A stretch of 64,000 nt of DNA from Leucaena leucocephala. Its lineage: Eukaryota > Streptophyta > Magnoliopsida > Fabales > Fabaceae. The notes beneath the pieces were generated by a model. That model was not told the origin of the DNA. It ran no database searches and saw nothing but the letters and a program-made list of their open reading frames with translations. The stretch is taken from assembly GCA_037074615.1 (NCBI GenBank), contig CM073527.1, positions 4,800,848 through 4,864,847 of the forward strand, written 5' to 3'. Numbering within the stretch: position 1 is the first letter of the stretch; every line of letters starts with the position of its first letter. The position numbers were made by a program, and so were the translations under genes. Shown here in pieces: positions 35,444 through 47,185 of the stretch.

Positions 35444-35984
35444 TCTTCAATCTGTTAATCTGCAAAAGGTCAAGGAGGAAATTAGTGTTTACTCGTAATA
35501 AAAGAGGGGAGATTTAATTACAAGGTAATAGAGAGCAAAAGGTCATTACTCGTAATAAAAATTAATAAACTTAATTATCAGACCAAAATAGAAATGACAA
35601 ATCTGCAAAAGGTCATTATAAACTTAATTGCTGAGGTGTGCGCTTAAGATGTTCTCTTTCTCATTTTTGAAGACTTTTCTGTTATGCTTCGGTGTTTTTA
35701 CTCAAATTATTTGTAGTTATCTTGGTAGAGAATGTCCATGACAAGTTGACAACATATACTCGTTATATATAACATCATGTTAGAACGGATTTATGTTGCG
35801 TGGACTGTCCTTTATCCTAACAGTATTTGGGTTCCTTGAAAAATGTGATATAATTAATCAATTAATTGTTAGCAAAATATGTGGAATATATATTAGTTAT
35901 TCAGTTTAGAGTTCCCTTTTCCTTTTACATTTTAGTTCTGCTAGGTCATACATTGTTGACAGCAATGCTTGTTTCTGGTTTCAG

Positions 35985-36077
35985 GCTACAAGCACGCCAT
36001 GGGGAGAGAGAGTGTCTTTTGTTTTTAGTCCAGAGTGTGATCTAGTGGCCAAAGCCTTACATGTCAGCCCATTTATG
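35985..36077 (+). pseudogene. DUF1365 gene fragment, exon A
   Basis: The exon is bounded by an acceptor (TTTCAG, ending 35984) and a donor (GTACGC at 36078). It is open in one phase and encodes a segment with PWGERVSFVF and then VAKALHVSPFM. The HVSPFM box is the signature of DUF1365, found in bacterial and plant proteins often linked to cyclopropane-fatty-acid synthase genes. It joins in phase 0 to 37467-37622. Confidence 0.6.
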
Positions 36078-37466
36078 GTACGCTTTCTATCTATGCTCTT
36101 GTATTTGCAATTTCAAATCACATGATAGTTCTCTGGTGGATTTGGAAATTGTTGGCTCCTATCTTGGTATCCCATTATCTCAATATTTTTCTTTTTAATT
36201 TTATTTTATTACTACATGCTATTCAGTAACTTTTGTTTGCAATCTTCCCAACTGAAACTATGTTTGTAGTCTGCTGATATCCAAATTCCTTTTCCACTGA
36301 TAAATTACAAGAGAAAAAGCCTCTCTTGGTGTTTCTTGAGACAGAGAATATTAACTTTCTACTATTTGATTGAAGATTAGAAAAAAAGTGGGAAAAAATG
36401 TTTTTGTGTTTTAACCTGCAACTAAATGAGGAAGACAAGAGAGAGAAAAGATGAAAGAAGAAAGTGAAATGGGAGTAGAGCTGAGTTAATTCATTACTCA
36501 AGTAACAGTGTACATATAATATAGAATGAGATACGTGGCAAATTTAGTTACAGACTTGATTACAAACTAACTCAACGAATTTGAAGCTAATGAAAACTAG
36601 CCGTTTTCTTTGAAATCTCCTGTCATTACATATAATGGAGAGTTATAATGAGTGTTTGGCCAGTTAATGAGCTTAAAGTTTGCTTCCTGTTTGAATCCTT
36701 GGGTTCTCTTGTTCATGTTCCCAGATAGGTGAATATTGCTTATTGCTTCAGACTGTGTACTCTGCTTGATGTTCTGTCAGGGTGGTTAGCAACAAATTTT
36801 AGTCCGTAGTTCATGGAATCTCCGGTTTGAAATTTAATTTAAAACTGTTTGTTTAAGCTGCTGATTGGAAAAGAACAATCTGTTTGTTTCTCTGTGAGGG
36901 AAGGGGGCAGGGGAGGATAGCATTCCCTTAAATTGTTTCAGCTAAGGAATATTAGCCTTGGTCTACATTCTGCAGGGTCTTGGGTTAAGGTTAAGGGTGT
37001 GACAGGAGTTATTGAAGATCATTAACTAATACTATCATTAATTTCTTTCAATTGTTAGGGTAAGCACTAAGCACTAACAGCTTGAAGTTACAAGCTAGAT
37101 TGAACCCACAACCTTTCACTTATAGAAATACTTCCATGCCACAAGGTCATTGGCTATCATTAGGTTTTCTAACAAACAAAATATTAATGATCTTTTCATC
37201 CGAGGATACCAAGAACAGTCTCCAGAAAATGTAGAGCATAAAGTTATGATTGATGATGTGGCTGAATATCTGATGCTAGGGAAAGATAGAGAAATGAAGG
37301 GAAGGAAGACTTTAGATTTATTAAATGAATCTTGGCATACATGCAGCATCTCATGGTTTGCCTTTTATATTAGTCAATATGGTTAAACTAATACGATAGT
37401 CTCAATGTAGTTGCTTAGAAATGTTTTCCCTCATTATTTGTAAGCATCTCCCCAATTTTGTTGTAG
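36078..37466 (+). other. Intron-like stretch between the DUF1365 exons
   Basis: This 1389-bp interval has GT...AG ends. It contains unique sequence and a plus-strand frame (37150-37386) without recognisable domains. A purine-rich block at 36305-36480 gives a spurious minus-strand frame. Confidence 0.4.
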
Positions 37467-37622
37467 GATATGCTTGGGAGTAGGAATGTTAGAGCAAGTG
37501 ATCCTGGAGACAATTTAACTGTCTCAATCTCAGTTCATCACCCAGAGCATGCGTGCTACTTTACGGCCTCTCTAAAAGCCAAAAAATTGGACCCATTATC
37601 GGAGCCTGATCATTCATTCTAA
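37467..37622 (+). pseudogene. DUF1365 gene fragment, exon B
   Basis: After a TTGTAG acceptor, the frame continues in phase from exon A with DMLGSRNVRASDPGDNL, then HHPEHACYFTASLKAKKL, and ends at TAA (37620-37622). The order HVSPFM-DM, PGDNL and FTASL matches the DUF1365 core. Upstream and downstream parts of the gene are missing, so this is a remnant ending about 320 bp before the PPR start codon. Whether it is transcribed is unknown. Confidence 0.6.
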
Positions 37623-37943
37623 ATTGGATTTCAAGCTCGGACTGAGTCACTGAATCAAGCTCAGACTTGTTGGCTATGTGATAGGGAGAGAAGATAATAA
37701 AAGTAACAAGAGAAGAACCTAGAGAAGAATTGGATTTCAGATTTTCTAAATTTGTCAGCCTTTGAATAAAGCCGAGGAGCAGAGACACGGGTTGTTGATG
37801 ATGTTGTTTAGGAAAGGAGAGTAAAAGGGGCAAGCCTTGTCGTTTTAGAAAATCCAGGAGCACAAATTTATCCAAAAATAACATCAAAAAAATTGTGCAA
37901 GCCCCTGAGCCAAATATATAAACTACTCTACCCTTTCCAAGTA

Positions 37944-39803
37944 ATGGAAGTGAAGTCTTTTCTCACCTTTTCGCACCGTATATGCCCTATCTCAACTACG
38001 AAATCAAGTTGTCTGCTGATGTCCTCTCTTAATAAAGATTCTGAGAGTGCTCCAGAGCGCAAGGTATTCTTCCTCTACTGTTTATACATGTGTGCTTGAG
38101 ATGAGTGCTATCATTTCATCTTTTAGCTTTGTCAATTATCAAATTTGCAGAGCATGCGCTCGTCCCTTACTAAGCTTGTTTAATTTTCAAGATGAAAACA
38201 TCTGAAGACCAGTGGTCACTAAGTATTAGCTTTACCTGAAAATATAAAGTATATATCTCGACTCTAAATTTATGTAATTTGAAGTTTGTATTTAATTATG
38301 ATTTTTTTAATCCCCTGTTGCCTCTCTATGAGTGCTGATGTTTGGTACTGGTGCAATCCAGTTATATGATAGTTGTTACTTCAATAACTTGTTCCACTGG
38401 GTGGAAATTGTAAATTGTTTTTGTTATTGTTTATGGATGAACTTTATTTATACTTTGAGCATGGCGGAGCCAGAAAATATGCTGTACCGCCCTTTCTATT
38501 TTGTAAGGGACCAGAAAATTGGGTCTTGTATGTGTTTATGAGAAAAAGGTTGCCCCTGTTTCTATAAAGCTAGTTATGCCCCTGCTTGAGAGTTTATGTT
38601 TCCTGCTGTGCTAATGTCATTTTCTTTTGGTTGTGCTTGAAGCAGATAATCTGGCGGCGGAAGCAAGCAGGTCATTTTAGGAGCAGGGATAGCAATGTAA
38701 ATTGCCCTTCTTTGCCGGGAAAGTCGATTAGGAAGAGAATGTCTCAGCAACTTGAAGGGCTTTCACATGAAAACGCTGTTGATCGTTGTCTGCCTAAAAT
38801 GCCTACACTATGTGCGTTAATGCTTTATTATGCAGATAATGGCCTCTTTCCTCAAGCACAGACTACATGGGACCAGCTCATAAATAGTTCTTTTGTGCCT
38901 AGTCTTCAATTCATTTCAAAATTATTTGATGCCTATGGGAAACATGGGCATTTTGGTGAAGTGATGAAAATGCTGCGATACACGAATTCAAGGAACTTTG
39001 ATATACTACCAGATGTTTACTCACTGGCTGTCACTTGCTTTGGAAAAGGAGGGCAACTGAAACTGATGGAAGACACATTGAAGGAAATGGTTTCAAGGGG
39101 TTTCCAGATCGATGCTTTGACCGGTAATACCTTTGTTAAGTATTATAGTATTTTTGGCTCTTTGGAAGAGATGGAAAATGCTTATGGGCGCCTCAAGAGA
39201 TCTAGAATTTTAATAGAGAAGGAATCAATTAGGTCAATGGCCTTGGCATATATGAAGGAGAAGAAGTTCTATGAATTGGGTGAGTTCGTGAGGAATGTTG
39301 GTCTTGGCAGGAGAAATGAGGGGAACCTGTTATGGAACCTTCTGTTACTTTCTTATGCTGCTAATTTTAAAATGAAAAGCTTGCAGAGAGAATTTTTGAG
39401 AATGGTTGAAGCTGGTTTCTGCCCTGATGTGACAAGTTTTAACATTCGTGCTCTGGCCTTTTCAAGAATGCAATTATTCTGGGACCTCCACCTTAGTATT
39501 GAACATATGATGCACGAAAATGTGGTTCCTGATCTAGTGACTTATGGCTGTGTTGTTGATGCATACTTGGATAGAAGGATTGGAAAAAACTTGGACTTTG
39601 CTCTGAAGAAGATGGACCCAGATGTTTATCCACAAGTATCAACCGATCCATTTGTGTTTGAGGCTTTAGGCAAAGGAGACTTTCACTTGAGCGCAGAAGC
39701 ATTTTTGGAATTCAAGACACAAAGGCAGTGCACTTACAGGGATCTGATATTAAAATATCTTAGGAAACACTATCGAAGAAATCAGATATTTTGGAACTAC
39801 TGA
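37944..39803 (+). CDS. PPR protein, two exons (37944-38063, 38646-39803)
   Basis: Exon 1 encodes 40 residues starting MEVKSFLTFSHRICP, rich in Ser, Thr and basic residues, like an organelle transit peptide. The 582-bp intron runs from GTATTC (38064) to TTGAAGCAG (ending 38645). It is in phase 0, so ...APERK joins IIWRRKQ, giving about 425 residues. Exon 2 contains degenerate P-type pentatricopeptide repeats, for example PDVYSLAVTCFGKGGQLKLM, then PDVTSFNIRALAFSRM and PDLVTYGCVVDAYL spaced about 35 residues apart. Such proteins bind organellar RNA and act in processing or translation. Organisation and length recall the Arabidopsis At3g42630-type protein (recollection, not checked). An intron-encoded ATG at 38586 would give a 405-residue alternative, which is less likely given the splice acceptor. 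AATAAA occurs near 39930. Confidence 0.85.
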
Positions 39804-40159
39804 CTAATTAGCAAAATGATTGTACTAATCTGTCTATAAAGTTTTGATATTTCACATTTAGTTGTTACTATTCTTCTCCCCTATGTTGTAGTGCAGCCTT
39901 GAATCCGGAGAATCATTTATTTATTTATTGAATAAAATGAAATATGGCGGGTTATTGGCCCTATAGGAGATTTAAATTAAGTAATGAACCATTATTTATT
40001 GAGATTTTAAATTAACAGCGTCTAAACTTTTTCTCCCTATTAGTCTTTTTTTAATATTTAATTTTTTAAAATAGAGTTGAATTTATTTATAATCTAAAAA
40101 TAGAATCTAAAAATAGAGTGAAATATTTTTCTCTCTCTAGTTAATCAAATATGAGACAA
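39804..40159. other. 3' flank of the PPR gene
   Basis: 3' untranslated sequence with AATAAA near 39930, then AT-rich intergenic sequence. AATCTAAAAATAGA is duplicated near 40092-40120. Confidence 0.5.
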
Positions 40160-40670
40160 GATATTGGTCAAAGGATTAGCCTTGACCAGTCCAAGTGATC
40201 AATTTGGGCTAAAATTAAACAGGCCTTCTTCCATGACCCTTTTTTCTTATTTTTGTGGATTTAATTGGCGAAGGGGTGAGATATGATTATTTAGAATATA
40301 TTGGATCCCTAAAGAGTACTATTTTATTGTGGTTTCAGTCACGGCGTTTAGAGAAGTATCTTAGCTCCTAGATACCTAGGTTTATATTTGAAGGTAATAG
40401 ACGGCTTGTTTTATCCAATATTGATATCGTCTAGGAGAAAGGGAGATTTTGTCATATTTTTTAATCGTGGTGAGCCTAATTATTTTTTAAAAATTTTTAT
40501 AATAAAAAAAATATAATTTTCAAGTTTAAAGAGTGTCCAATTTTTTTAATTTAGTTTCTATAAATTACTGCCAATTAAACTAGATAATACTATCAGCATT
40601 TAAAAGGTTAATAAACAAAAGAGTCATAATAATTAATTCATGCCTTCTCGAAAACATCAAACACTAGTCT
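40160..40670. repeat. Dispersed repeat copy R2
   Basis: Matches R1 and R3 through GGTCAAAGGATTAGCC, GGGCTAAAATT and the CAGCATTTAAAAGGTTAATAA block. It lacks the MITE and hAT insertions of R1 but contains the SINE at about 40255-40475. Confidence 0.6.
40255..40475 (+). mobile_element. Diverged copy of the SINE found at 3084-3379
   Basis: Collinear with the complement of 3120-3340: AAGGGGTGAGATATG, TTGTGGTTTCAGTC, CCTAGGTTTA, TAATAGACGGCT, then GGAGAAAGGGAGA-type words appear in the same order. The B-box region is eroded (GGATCCC where the other copy has GTTCGAACCC), and the tRNA-like 5' head is truncated. It sits inside repeat block R2. Confidence 0.7.
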
Positions 40671-41219
40671 ATGATGTTTGATTTGCAAATAAGTCAACAT
40701 CAATATTTTTTGTTAAAAAAAAGTTGATAAAATGATGTAGATTGAATCCATGTAAATACATCTTTCAAGTGCACTAACATTCTACTTGAACATGTCAGAT
40801 GTAGCATAAATGCGATGTGATGGAATAATGAAAATGTCAAATGCAGTATAAATGTGATGGGAGAGAGATTGATCATATTCCAGTATCAACTGAACATGGA
40901 GATGATATTGAAAGTTTCGAGCAATTTTGTCAAGTGGAGAAGAGAAAAACACAAATTAATACTACAAAAGAAGTTTTAAAACTAGTAGAAAAGTGTGAGT
41001 ACATTTTCTTCCATAGTTTTTGAAAGATAACTTTCTAGTTGATGTTGAAGTTGAATGCTCATTAAATTTCGACTCTTTTGTCTAATGCTTGATCTTCTCC
41101 TCATTTAACAAATATAAATTAAATATTTATAAATTTTGATACACAAATATGACCTGAATTTCTAGTGTTGGATTTGATCCAAGAAGAACATATTGTCTTC
41201 CCATCTTTAATGTTTGATA
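40671..41219. other. Intergenic sequence, no gene recognised
   Basis: A 60-codon frame at 40841-41023 (MQYKCDGREIDHIPV) ends near a GT site but shows no known domain. A short direct repeat of a CAAATGCAGTATAAATG-like word precedes it. Confidence 0.35.
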
Positions 41220-41599
41220 TATTGCATGCCTAATAAAAAAACATATCTTTATATTGCACCAATTTTGTCACACAATCACCTAGAAGAGTATAAAAATTTT
41301 CGTACATGAGTCAATTTGTAAAAATCCTTGAAATGTGAAAGAAGGAAAAATAAATGTAGGTTGTTATACTAATCAAGCTAAGTAGGATTTTTTTTTTATT
41401 ATGACACGAATAAAATATAGTTAATTGAAAGAAGGGATATCAAATAATTTTTTTTTTTGCAAAACGTAATGATGGAATATAAGAATAATATATTTTGAGG
41501 AAACTTACTACGTTATCTCCCTCCACTTCAATTCTATCTCCCTTGTTTTCTCTCGCCGCTCTCTGTTTTTGATATATTATTCCTTCTCCCCCCCCCCCC

Positions 41600-42690
41600 C
41601 TCTATTTAGGCACCCACAAGTGTTTGTGACTAGTTTTGAAAATCAATCCCAAAAATTTGTTACAAATTTATCAACATTGTTGCCTTTACAATGTTTCTAA
41701 AAAATCAACAAGTAAAAAGACAATAGAAATGAATACATCGCCATATATTATTAATTTTAAATAGCAGTGCTTCTAAAAAATCAACAAGTAAAAATGTATA
41801 AGAAATGAATACATCGCCATATATTATTAATTAATTTTAAATAGTTTATAATTTATACCTTTAATTCATACTTTTAATCCCAACAATAGATTGATAAATT
41901 CCTTATCAATCTCATAAGTCTTGCAAGCTTTTTTCTATATCATTGTCGAGAATTGGCAAATATTTCACATCTTCTTTTAAGTATTTACCAACTTGTTGAA
42001 TAAAACTTACCTTCTTTTGTATGTCCCAGAAGAAGAAGGGATGACATATTGTCCCATCTAAAGGTACAATATAAGATATAAAAATATAGTTTATTTATTC
42101 AAAATAAAAAGTTAGATATAAAAGACAAATTTATTTAAATCACGAAAACAGAAAATTACTTACCTCTTCTTCATCTTTATCATGTAATTACTAATTAAAT
42201 CCTCCAGTTTAAGCAAGGTATTAAGTAGATGATTTTGAGGACACATTTTACCAATTAGAATATTCTGCCCGCCATTATCATTCATTTGATTCTTTCCAAA
42301 AGAATGCTTTTGTATTGCAAAGTAAGCGATGGTGCGCCCGAGGTTGAAAATATCTATGGCTTTGCTTTGAGGACGTTCTTAAGTCATGTACTCCGGTGAT
42401 GACCAATAGTCATCTACACCTCTTAATAAATTTGTTAATCATTTTCATAGAGAACATCAGATTTTTAGTATAAATATGTTATAAGATAACAAAAAAAATG
42501 ATGAAATATTTACCTATAAGTTTGTCTTCTCCCGCTTTTAGATGTTGCAATTTCTTAAAATTGAAAATTTTTGCTATAAATTTTTTTAGCGGATCAGGTC
42601 ATATGGGTCTCTTACGATTGTAATTTTCCATGAGTAACACACCAATGCCCTATTCCCAATCAATGAATATGGAGGATGCCTTTCATCATA
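41600..42690 (-). pseudogene. IRE1-like kinase/KEN endoribonuclease relic, copy B
   Basis: Reading leftward, a kinase segment (MKGILHIH, 42690-42640) is followed by DYWSSPEYMT and KAIDIFNLGRTIAYFAIQ (42410-42320). These align with the GWxAPEQL and AVDLFSLGCVLFF motifs of plant IRE1. LEDLISNYM follows near 42200, and CHPFFFWDIQKKVSFIQQ (42050-42010) matches the HPxFW...LSFL start of the KEN RNase domain. The end, with a KLVTNTCGCL-like stretch near 41610, resembles the FPKLL..VYK end of KEN. Stops and frameshifts interrupt every part, and the luminal and transmembrane regions are absent. IRE1 normally senses unfolded proteins in the ER and splices bZIP60 mRNA; this copy cannot. Confidence 0.6.
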
Positions 42691-43189
42691 TCCATAGTAT
42701 CAAAACAAAAAAAAAATATCTTTATGTGGTACTAATTTTGTCACACAATCAACCTAGAATAGTATAAAAATATTTAGACACGAGTCAATTTACAAAAATT
42801 CTTGTAGTGGGAAAGAAAAAAAAAGAAAGATAGGTTATTATACTGATCAAGCTAAGTAGGGATTTTTTTATTATGACACAAACAAAATATAGTTAATTGA
42901 AACAGTAATTTCTTTGACCAAGTAAAGATGGAATATAAGAATAATATATTTTTAAAAAAATTTACTAGATTATCTCCCTCTAGTTCAGTTCTATCTCCCT
43001 CATTTTCTCCCTCCACTCTTTGTGTTCGATCTATTATTCCCTCTCCTCCACCTCTATTTTTGTTGTTCTTTCCTAAACTCCTCTATTTTAATAATTCTCT
43101 CTACTAAACCTTCTCTGATATAATTATTTTTTAAACATTCTTCCATACGTGTGCTATTCTAGTTACGAGTAAATACTTTGATACCATTG

Positions 43190-44560
43190 TTATTATGTAC
43201 AAAATATGGTTCAGTAAGTTAATGGGTAAGGAGAGAAATTTTATTTGAACAGCTTAGATATGAACGTTAAATAGTTTCCTAACATAAAGTAGTGTGGGCA
43301 AAATACAAGAAAAGAATTTGGAGAAAGTTAAAACATCTGTCCAAGCGTTTGATCATTTGATGGATATCTTGCATAATAGAGTTTTACTAAAAACAAAAAA
43401 TTAAAAAATACTAGGTCATAATCAAATTTTTTACAACAATTAAAGGCAACTATCCAATAAGTATATACTACAAAGCTGTCAACTCACATGAGCTGAATCA
43501 ATAATAGAATTTTTAAATGGAGACCACAGATTTATTATGACCCATAGTTCAGTCAAAAGTATTAAAATAATATGTGAAATTATCGTGAGTAGAGAATTGT
43601 TTTTGTTCCTTAGGCATCCATAAGTAATTGTGACTAGTTTTAGAAATTTGTAGAGGAAATATTTCACAAATTTATAAACATTATTGCCTTTACGACGCTT
43701 CTGAAAAATCAACAAGTAAAAATGTACAAGAAAAAATACATCCACATATATTATTAATTAATTTTAAATAGTTTATATCTTTAACTTATGCTTTTAATCC
43801 CAACAATAGATTGATAAATCCCTTATCAATCTTAGAAGTCCTAAAAGCTTCTTTCTATAAACTATCTTTGTGTCATGAACAGTCTGATCTTCATTGATAA
43901 CATCAGATTCACATGTCTTCATCAATTTTATCACCATAATAACCATTACCCACTACATTTGTAGTTTCATCATTGTCGAGAATTTGCAAATATTTCACAT
44001 CTTCTTTTAAGTATTTACCAATTTGTTGAATAAAACTTACCTTTTTTTGTATGTCCTAGAAGAAGGGATAACATATTTCCCTATCTAAAGGAACCCTACA
44101 AGTTATAAAAATATAGTTTATTTATTCAAAATAAAAAGTTAGATACAAAAGACAAATTTATTTAAATTACAAAAACATAAGATTACTTACCTCTTCTTCT
44201 TCTTTGTCATGCAATTACTAATAAAATCCTCCAACTTAGTCAAGGTATTAAGTTGATCATTTTGATTACGCATTTTACCAATTAAAATATTCTGCTGGCC
44301 ATTATCATTCATTTAATTTTTTCTAAAAGGATATTTTGTATTACAAAGTATGCCATAGTGTATTACCAAGTTGATCATTTTGATTACGCATTTAATTTTC
44401 GCTGTAAATTTTTTCAGCTGATCAGATTGATATGGGTCTCTTATGATTCTAATATTCTATGGGGTAATACACTCATGCACTATTTTCAATGGATGAATAT
44501 GAAGGACGCCTTTCATGATATCCCTAGCATAAAAAATAAAAAAAAAAGAATAAAAAATAT
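43190..44560 (-). pseudogene. IRE1-like kinase/KEN endoribonuclease relic, copy A
   Basis: A frame with RDIMKGVLHIHPLKIVHE (44545-44480) corresponds to the kinase catalytic-loop region, but HRD has become HEC. The activation-loop and DLFSLG segment is deleted near 44350-44400. TKLEDFISNCM, VSFIQQIGKYLKEDVKYL (about 44020-43965) and a KEN-like C-terminus with FLKLVTITYGCL (43640-43600) follow. It is collinear with copy B and with the copy at 58740. Plausible GT/AG intron borders remain, so it descends from a spliced gene and not a retrocopy. Confidence 0.6.
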
Positions 44561-45060
44561 CTTTATGTGGCAATAATTTTATCACACAACAAACATAGAA
44601 GAGTATAAAAAATATTCAGACATGAGTCAATTTGCAAAAATCCTTAAAATGGGAAAGAAGGAAAAAGAAATGTAGGTTATTATATTGATCAAGCTAAGTA
44701 GGGATTTTTTTTATTATGACATGAAGAAAATATAGTTAATTGAAACAGTTGAGGAGAGATATAAAATAAAATATTTTGCACCAAGTAAAGTCGGAATATA
44801 AGAACAATTTATTTTGAGGAAACTTACTAGATTATCTCCCTCCAGTTCAGTTCTATCTCCCTCGTTTTCTCCCTCTGCTCTCTATTTCTGATATATTATT
44901 CCCTCTCCTCATCTCTTTTTTGTTATTCTTTCCTAAACTCCTCTGTTTTAATAATTCTCTCCAATAAATTTTCTCTGATACCATTGTTGTTAAGACGTTC
45001 CTTTATATGTGTATTATTCTAGTAGCGAGTAAATGCTTTGATGCCACTATTGTGGTAGTC

Positions 45061-45349
45061 AATCAAGAATGAGAGAAATAGAGGATAAGAAGGTAATTTA
45101 TTTTCTCATTTTACTTTTACTTCTGTTTCTTATCATGTGCTGTAAAATTTGTTAGTTTATTTAATATCATTTTATCTTTTATTTAGAAAAAAAGATGATA
45201 AAAGGGAGAGAAATACATAGGGATTCGATAGAAGGAGGAAATAGAGGTAAAACAGAAATACACTTACATTCACATGAATCAACAACTTGTTACAATAGTT
45301 CTAAGGAGTCTTATTTATAGATAGTGACCCCTTAAAAATTTATTTATAT
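45061..45349. other. Intergenic sequence
   Basis: AT-rich; nothing recognised. Confidence 0.4.
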
Positions 45350-45610
45350 TAGATGTTGGTCAAAGGATTAGCCTCGACTAGTCCAAATGAGGGATTTGGG
45401 CTGAAATTCAATAGGCATTCTTACAAGATATTTTTTTCGACCAATTGTAATTTCTAAATTCAAGTTACGCTAGGCTAATGTTTCATATAACTTGACAATT
45501 GATACTTTTATTTATTTATTTTAGTTGTAAAATAATAAAGACACAAGTTCATATATTAGTTGTAAAATAAATTAAGTTGTAAATCAAGTCATATATGTGT
45601 AAAAATATTT
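45350..45610. repeat. Dispersed repeat copy R3 (empty sites)
   Basis: Reads continuously through the positions where R1 at 32862 carries the MITE and the hAT element, so it represents the pre-insertion state. Confidence 0.65.
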
Positions 45611-46040
45611 TAAGATGTTATATAAACTATAAATTATTTTATGATATTGTTACTTAAAAAAAGTTTAGTACGTTCAATACATGTTAACCAGAGTTTAAAA
45701 TAATAATTTTATCCGAAAATAGTTTAATGTTAACCATAAGATTCTCATCAAATAAGTAAGACATGATGAACCAGTGGACAACTAATATACAAGTGTACTA
45801 ATTGTAGGGATGCTCAAGAAATAGAGCCCCAAAACCAAAAACCAAAATAAAAGATAGGTAGCTAAATGGTGGCCTTGTGCCTACTGTTAGTTACTGTATT
45901 TCTACCGCTCCTTATGGGCGCTATCCTCCACTGTGCGCCCCACAGTAACAAGACTTCCCGCTTTCATTATATGGAGTGGGGTCTATTTTCAAGTCCTATT
46001 GTGTACACAATAGCACACTCAAGAAGTAGAGTAGGATATT
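45611..46040. other. Intergenic sequence
   Basis: A slightly GC-richer piece at 45865-46040 yields a plus-strand frame (45866-46096) beginning MVALCLLLVTVFLPLL. It runs into the MITE and has no family match that I can see. Confidence 0.3.
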
Positions 46041-46260
46041 GTGCCTATTTGGATAGATCTCAAACTAAGGTTTTAAAATGGCTTATTTTAAAATAAATAG
46101 TCATATTTATTCAAAATAATTTTTAGACTAAACTATGGTTTAAAACTATAGTTTTAGATAAGTTACTAGGAGTAACTTCTAGAACAGTAAAAGAGAATAA
46201 ATTACAATGAGTAGATTTTAGAAAATCACTTTTTATCCTTATAATTAGATAAAATTTAAA
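46041..46260. mobile_element. Truncated Tourist-like MITE, same family as 32906-33319
   Basis: Begins GTGCCTATTTGGATAG and aligns with the left half of the 32906 element (ACTATAGTTTTxxATAAGxTACTA and CTTxTAGAAxAGTAAA words). The right inverted repeat is missing. Confidence 0.5.
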
Positions 46261-46494
46261 GAGAAAATAAATTAAAATAAATTAAATAGGTGTAAAATAT
46301 TTATATGATATAGATGTAATATAATTATTCAGGTATTATTCATGGGTTTCTTATTTTGCTTAATATTTTCAAAAACTTTTCTCTCATATCTTTAGGTGTA
46401 GCGTGTGATTTCTCAAATATTTCCATTTATTTTAAGCTCTGAGTATAATTATAAAGATGGGAAGGGAAATCTACTTTAACTTCAAACCAGATCC

Positions 46495-47185
46495 CACCTA
46501 TCATGAATCCTAAGTAATTTATCATAATTGTTTCATAATTTTTTTGACAAATATTACTTTTTTATTTTTTATTAAGATAATTTCAGTGTACAAGTATCAA
46601 AAGTGTATAATAGTTAGATTTTAATGATGGTTAGAGAAATCTGATTAATTAGATTTTTCACTTTCTGTTGAAAAATGGTTATTGCTCATTTTTAATTTAA
46701 TTTATTGATTCTCTTTTTTCTTCCTTTCTTTTTTTTCCATGAAAAATAAAAGAGAATCAGTAAATTTCAGAAAATACTTTTTACCCTAATTATTAAATTT
46801 AAAGAGAAAAGTAATTAAAATAAATTAATTAATATATTCAAAATTCAAAGTATATACTTATTTAAATATAAAATATACACTCATTATATAAATATCTGCT
46901 CTAGGTCCACCTAGATTATATACACCACAATCTGAAACTTAAACCGATACCCCCATGTGCCTTTGTAGCCTTTTCCAATGTTTCAAATCTGCTTAAAAGC
47001 TTTCCGGCCGAAAAACCTCATGAAACCTATACAAAGATTTCCCATAATAGGATAGATAAAATTATACGCTTTCTTCCAATGCATTATTTGATTTTTACTT
47101 TGGTAATCATTGAATGATATTTACGTATGCATTCAGTATGTGAATATTTAAATATCATTCGACAATCCATGTAATTCAATTAATA
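46495..47185. repeat. Inverted repeat partner of 60695-61345
   Basis: 46499-46760 and 47060-47185 are the reverse complements of about 61123-61345 and 60695-60815, with scattered differences. Shared words include ATCATGAATCCTAAGTAATT and CTTTCTTCCAATGCATT. The middle parts have diverged. No coding content is recognised. Confidence 0.75.

Larger units (their letters stand above)
41220..45060 (-). repeat. Tandem array of IRE1-like relic units
   Basis: The 5'-side sequence of the unit (minus-strand sense) occurs three times: 41225-41590, 42700-43130 and 44560-45000. All share a TATCTTTAT...TTTTGTCACACAA block, CAAGCTAAGTAGG and a CTCCCTC-rich block. Kinase/KEN relics follow at 41600-42690 and 43190-44560. 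The leftmost unit is truncated just after its 5' part, and the junction with the next unit's 3' end is at about 41603. A (C)n run lies at 41589-41600. Confidence 0.65.

Noticed and set aside
37561..37887. 108-codon minus-strand frame
   Set aside because: It is antisense to the DUF1365 exon B and the PPR 5' flank and shows no family features.
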